From Bacillus salipaludis (GTDB lineage: Bacteria; Bacillota; Bacilli; Bacillales_B; DSM-18226), in contig NZ_SMYO01000008.1 in NCBI RefSeq assembly GCF_004358205.1, positions 124,001 to 188,000 of the forward strand: a stretch of DNA of 64,000 bases, written 5' to 3'. This document shows, in pieces, positions 61,739 to 64,000 of this stretch; the first letter of the stretch is position 1, and each line of letters starts with the position of its first letter. The notes under the pieces were generated by a model, which was not told the origin of the DNA, searched no databases, and saw only the letters and a program-made list of their open reading frames with translations. The position numbers and the translations under genes were made by a program.

Positions 61739-62191
61739 AAACGGTTTCAATATCATTAGCGAAATAATGATGATAAAAATGATATTTTCAAGATATTCAG
61801 TCCGAAAAAGACTTTTGGCTAAACGTTTATATTCTTCAGGGATTTCCTCGCCTTTATGTGTTTCCAATAGGGCTTTTATCGGTTTCGATCTTGGTGATAG
61901 CGCTAGTGGGCCCATCGCCAAGGAAATTAAAAAGAGAATAAGGCTTGTTACATACCACCCCATCCGAAATAGCGCCGGATTAAGAAATCCCATGGTCAAT
62001 CCGGTAATTAACAATAACGTGCCGCCCACCATCACAAAAATATGTAATTTATGTCTAATTTTATAGGAATGCCTTAACTCCGTCATGGTATTCCCCATTC
62101 TGACCACGGTTGTTAAAATAAAACCTGGTCCCATTCCGATTATGGCAGAAAATATATGTATGAAAACGATGATTTTGTAGAAAGTAATCAC
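61736..62191 (-). CDS. DUF2269-family membrane protein
   Basis: A 151-residue, four-helix membrane protein. FYKIIVFIHIFSAIIGMGPG, HKLHIFVMVGGTLLLITGLT and WYVTSLILFLISLAMGPLAL are typical of the DUF2269 (predicted integral membrane) family. The paired His residues in helices 1 and 2 suggest heme or metal binding, but this is only inference. GTG 62191 has GGAGGGGG upstream. Confidence 0.75.
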   Translation of the reverse strand: MITFYKIIVFIHIFSAIIGMGPGFILTTVVRMGNTMTELRHSYKIRHKLHIFVMVGGTLLLITGLTMGFLNPALFRMGWYVTSLILFLISLAMGPLALSPRSKPIKALLETHKGEEIPEEYKRLAKSLFRTEYLENIIFIIIISLMILKPF

Positions 62192-62365
62192 ATTATGCCC
62201 CCTCCATTCCCATCTCTAATTTTACCATATTCTTAGGAAAAAACATTTGATAGAAATGGCAGACAGATCGTAAATTAGTGGTGAATGCTCAATTAGCTTC
62301 CCATTCATTATACTATTTTAGCATATATATCCATTGCATTTTTGATTGTTTTGCAAGAGGGAAAA

Positions 62366-62403
62366 TAAAAAGAAAAGGCCTCGGTCATTTTCCCCGATGC
62401 CTC
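62366..62403 (-). terminator. Terminator after the 62410 gene
   Basis: GAGGCATCGG pairs with CCGAGGCC on the minus strand, followed by TTTTCTTTTT. Confidence 0.7.
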
Positions 62404-62409
62404 TTCCTT

Positions 62410-62748
62410 TCAACCACCCACCTCTTTCTTTTTCCGAAGAACATAACAGGTTCCATCCTCCGCAAAATACAAGTATTCCCCCTGGTCGATATTAAAATGA
62501 ACATTCTCTTTGTCGTACAGGAGTTTTGCAACTTTTACAAATTGCTCCACTAGATCACTTGTTGGATTAAAGATGATTTCTCCACTTTTCTGGGTTGTCA
62601 CAAATCCTTTCGGGTTACATTTTCGTTCCGGTTTTAATTCAGTGGTCCAGGTTCCATTGAGAAGAACAGAACTTGCGGTAACCCTAGATTTTCTGTTTTG
62701 AACGGACCAAATTTTCCGGCAATTACAACGATGGATTTTGCTCTTCAT
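62410..62748 (-). CDS. Conserved small protein of unknown function
   Basis: A 112-residue basic protein starting MKSKIHRCNCRKIWSVQNRK, with CNC near the N-terminus, a central TWTTELKPERKCNPKGFVTT and a C-terminal EYLYFAEDGTCYVLRKKKEV. The ATG at 62748 follows AAGGTATTTGGTG; the longer ORF upstream has no better site. The recurring Cys could bind zinc. I do not recognise the family. Confidence 0.6.
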   Translation of the reverse strand: MKSKIHRCNCRKIWSVQNRKSRVTASSVLLNGTWTTELKPERKCNPKGFVTTQKSGEIIFNPTSDLVEQFVKVAKLLYDKENVHFNIDQGEYLYFAEDGTCYVLRKKKEVGG

Positions 62749-62874
62749 CACCAAATACCTTCTTTCAATAAGAAGATGAAAAAACGTATCATGGTAATTA
62801 TATTCAGCAAGAGTTTGGCCTATTTTATCAAAAATAAAAAAGCCTGGATATCTCCAAGCCTGTGTAATCATAAT

Positions 62875-63087
62875 TTAAATTTCATTATTTTTACTTATAG
62901 CCTTTAGTAGTTCATCAAGCTTTTCATTTCTTTCCCGATCTAACTTTGTTTTTTCATTCATAAACTTAATAACTTTAATGACGAAAAGAATTCCTAGTAC
63001 AATCAGCACTAAATAAACAATAATCGGCAAAAAGCTAAATAAGACAAATAGGCCCTGTGATGCAAAAAAGGAATGACCGCTAGACAC
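62875..63087 (-). CDS. Small single-helix membrane protein with coiled tail
   Basis: A 70-residue protein: one long hydrophobic helix (FSFLPIIVYLVLIVLGILFV) then a charged, probably coiled-coil tail (MNEKTKLDRERNEKLDELLK). GTG 63087 has GGGGGG six bases upstream. A scaffold-like small membrane protein; family not recognised. Confidence 0.65.
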   Translation of the reverse strand: MSSGHSFFASQGLFVLFSFLPIIVYLVLIVLGILFVIKVIKFMNEKTKLDRERNEKLDELLKAISKNNEI

Positions 63088-63253
63088 CAAAATCCCCCCT
63101 AATTTCTATATATGCATATTATACCTTAGTTTCCATTTTTGGTAATTATGATCATTGAAAAGGAAATTAATTTCTAGCTTTAGATTAAAATGGCAGAATA
63201 AGATTGGATAAACAATGTTATATATATAAATAAAGATTTATGGGGGATTTAGA

Positions 63254-63550
63254 ATGTCACCTTCCAAAGTTCTTAAATGGGTAACGGGCGGTTTAGAGGC
63301 ATTACTGGGAATTCCGATTCTAGGAGGAACGATTGTCTTAAGTCTTGCTTGGACACCACTAGGGATCATGCTTGTTTTACATATTATTACTCTTGTTTTA
63401 GCCAAAAAGGATGGCGGTGCTGCTTCGGGGAGCATCCTCGGGATTGTGACTTCCTGTATTGCTTGGATTCCAATTGTCGGAATGATCATGCATATTGTTA
63501 CGGCTATTGTACTAATGGTCGACGCTGCAAAATCGTATCGACAAGCATAA
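63254..63550 (+). CDS. Small three-helix membrane protein
   Basis: A 98-residue protein with helices near 8-30, 33-48 and 62-88 and Gly-rich turns (KDGGAASGSILGIVTSCIAW). Such proteins with a conserved GIPILGG turn occur in bacilli without a known role. TGGGGGATT lies upstream and a strong terminator follows. Confidence 0.68.
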   Translation: MSPSKVLKWVTGGLEALLGIPILGGTIVLSLAWTPLGIMLVLHIITLVLAKKDGGAASGSILGIVTSCIAWIPIVGMIMHIVTAIVLMVDAAKSYRQA

Positions 63551-63558
63551 TTGCACAT

Positions 63559-63594
63559 CAAAAGCAGTTCTAATAAGGTAGAACTGCTTTTTTA
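63559..63594 (+). terminator. Terminator after the 63254 gene
   Basis: AAAGCAGTTC pairs with GAACTGCTTT, then TTT. Confidence 0.87.
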
Positions 63595-63604
63595 ATTTAG
63601 TCTG

Positions 63605-63777
63605 TGTTAAAGGATAATATTGATTTTGAAAAGCGTCGATTGGAGCGAAAGGCACGAAGACTCCTGTGGGAGTACGGGACAGGAGAGACCCCGCAGAAGC
63701 GAAGCGACGAGGAGGCTCGCCGAACCGCCCACGGAAAGCGAAGTGCCTGTAGCGGAAATCAACAACCAAGTTTAACA
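63605..63777 (+). repeat. 173-bp GC-rich palindromic element, family B copy 2
   Basis: This is the reverse-oriented partner of 38434-38606 and has the same length. It begins TGTTAAAGGATAATATTGAT, contains GATTGGAGCG, AAGACTCCTGTGGGAGTACG, GAGGAGGCTCGCCG and TAGCGGAAATCAACAACC, and ends AAGTTTAACA. Insertion directly behind a terminator is shared with other elements in the window. Confidence 0.85.
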
Positions 63778-63787
63778 CAGCCTTAAT

Positions 63788-64000
63788 TTAAGATAGATTC
63801 ACTTTTTCGAAATGTTCAACCGTAGGGAACGGATCATAAAAATGATGTAAAAGCTTTTTCCATTCCTGATATTCATTTGATTGCCGAAATCCAACAGTAT
63901 GGTCTTCTAATGCCTCCCATTTCACCGTTAGCAAATATTTTCCGTCAACCTCCAGACAGCGCTGTAACTCATGGGATATATAACCACCCATAGAGGATAT
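63788..64000 (-). CDS. Antibiotic biosynthesis monooxygenase-like (ABM) protein, partial
   Basis: The C-terminal ~70 residues of a small dimeric ferredoxin-like-fold protein; the 5' part lies beyond the right edge. GCIRCLE-type features are seen as ELQRCLEVDGKYLLTVKWEA, then HTVGFRQSNEYQEWKKLLHH and FYDPFPTVEHFEKV, which are characteristic of ABM/YgiN-type proteins of bacilli. The frame is open to the last base, and Met at 63991 is probably internal. Confidence 0.75.
   Translation of the reverse strand: MSSMGGYISHELQRCLEVDGKYLLTVKWEALEDHTVGFRQSNEYQEWKKLLHHFYDPFPTVEHFEKVNLS

Overview
The window is low-GC chromosomal DNA from an aerobic, spore-forming member of the Bacillaceae, probably close to Neobacillus, Peribacillus or Bacillus. 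The evidence is strong AGGAGG-type ribosome sites, frequent TTG and GTG starts, spore-coat genes (CotF-like, YjcZ, YwrJ-like), an Npr/NprR protease locus, a BirA-controlled bioY-yhfT-yhfS operon and lutBC. I saw no rRNA, tRNA, CRISPR array, transposase or prophage module. The accessory character comes from small palindromic repeats and several decaying genes.

Layout. 1-5.3 kb: a minus-strand rhodanese / BASS transporter / NCS2 permease operon (the last cut by the window edge), a DUF4097 protein, a CtaA-like heme A synthase and a DoxX protein. 5.3-15.9 kb: a maltodextrin island with binding protein and permeases (mdxEFG), a LacI regulator, two GH13 alpha-glucosidases and a divergent cyclomaltodextrinase/neopullulanase; two copies of one GC-rich palindromic repeat sit between its genes. 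16-25.9 kb: a SpoIID/LytB-like secreted protein broken by an amber codon, DinB, VOC and exonuclease genes, a ywrJ-ywrK pair, and a TetR/metallo-hydrolase operon under a striking double palindromic operator. 26-32.4 kb: an IclR regulator with an aromatic-acid MFS transporter, then an NprR-type quorum-sensing regulator, its small signal propeptide and a frameshifted neutral protease. 32.5-41.4 kb: bioY-yhfT-yhfS, an MFS efflux gene behind a long attenuator-like leader, a phospholipase A2-like protein and a glutamate symporter. 41.6-45.3 kb: coat-F genes and adhB (opal codon) resembling the B. subtilis yra cluster, two YjcZ peptides and small genes. 45.6-48.9 kb: a two-component system with a divergent promoter that appears to drive two very small peptide genes. 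49-64 kb: small secreted and membrane proteins, a MurG homologue, a LysR/methyltransferase pair, a pentapeptide-repeat protein, lutBC without lutA, and a partial monooxygenase-like gene.

How the parts may work together. Maltodextrins would enter through MdxEFG, with an ATPase encoded elsewhere, and be cut by the cyclomaltodextrinase and the alpha-glucosidases under LacI/CcpA-type control. NprR and its peptide would normally switch on the adjacent protease, but that protease is broken here. The response regulator at 47.9-48.6 kb probably acts on direct repeats that overlap the promoter of the 20- and 23-residue peptide genes.

The most unusual signals are the two-peptide unit beside the two-component system, the attenuator leader with its 11-codon uORF, the NprR/propeptide cassette next to a dead protease, two apparent ATT start codons, three genes broken by single changes, two 173-bp mobile-like palindromes in opposite orientation, and several 20-21 bp or 52-bp phased repeat arrays between genes.
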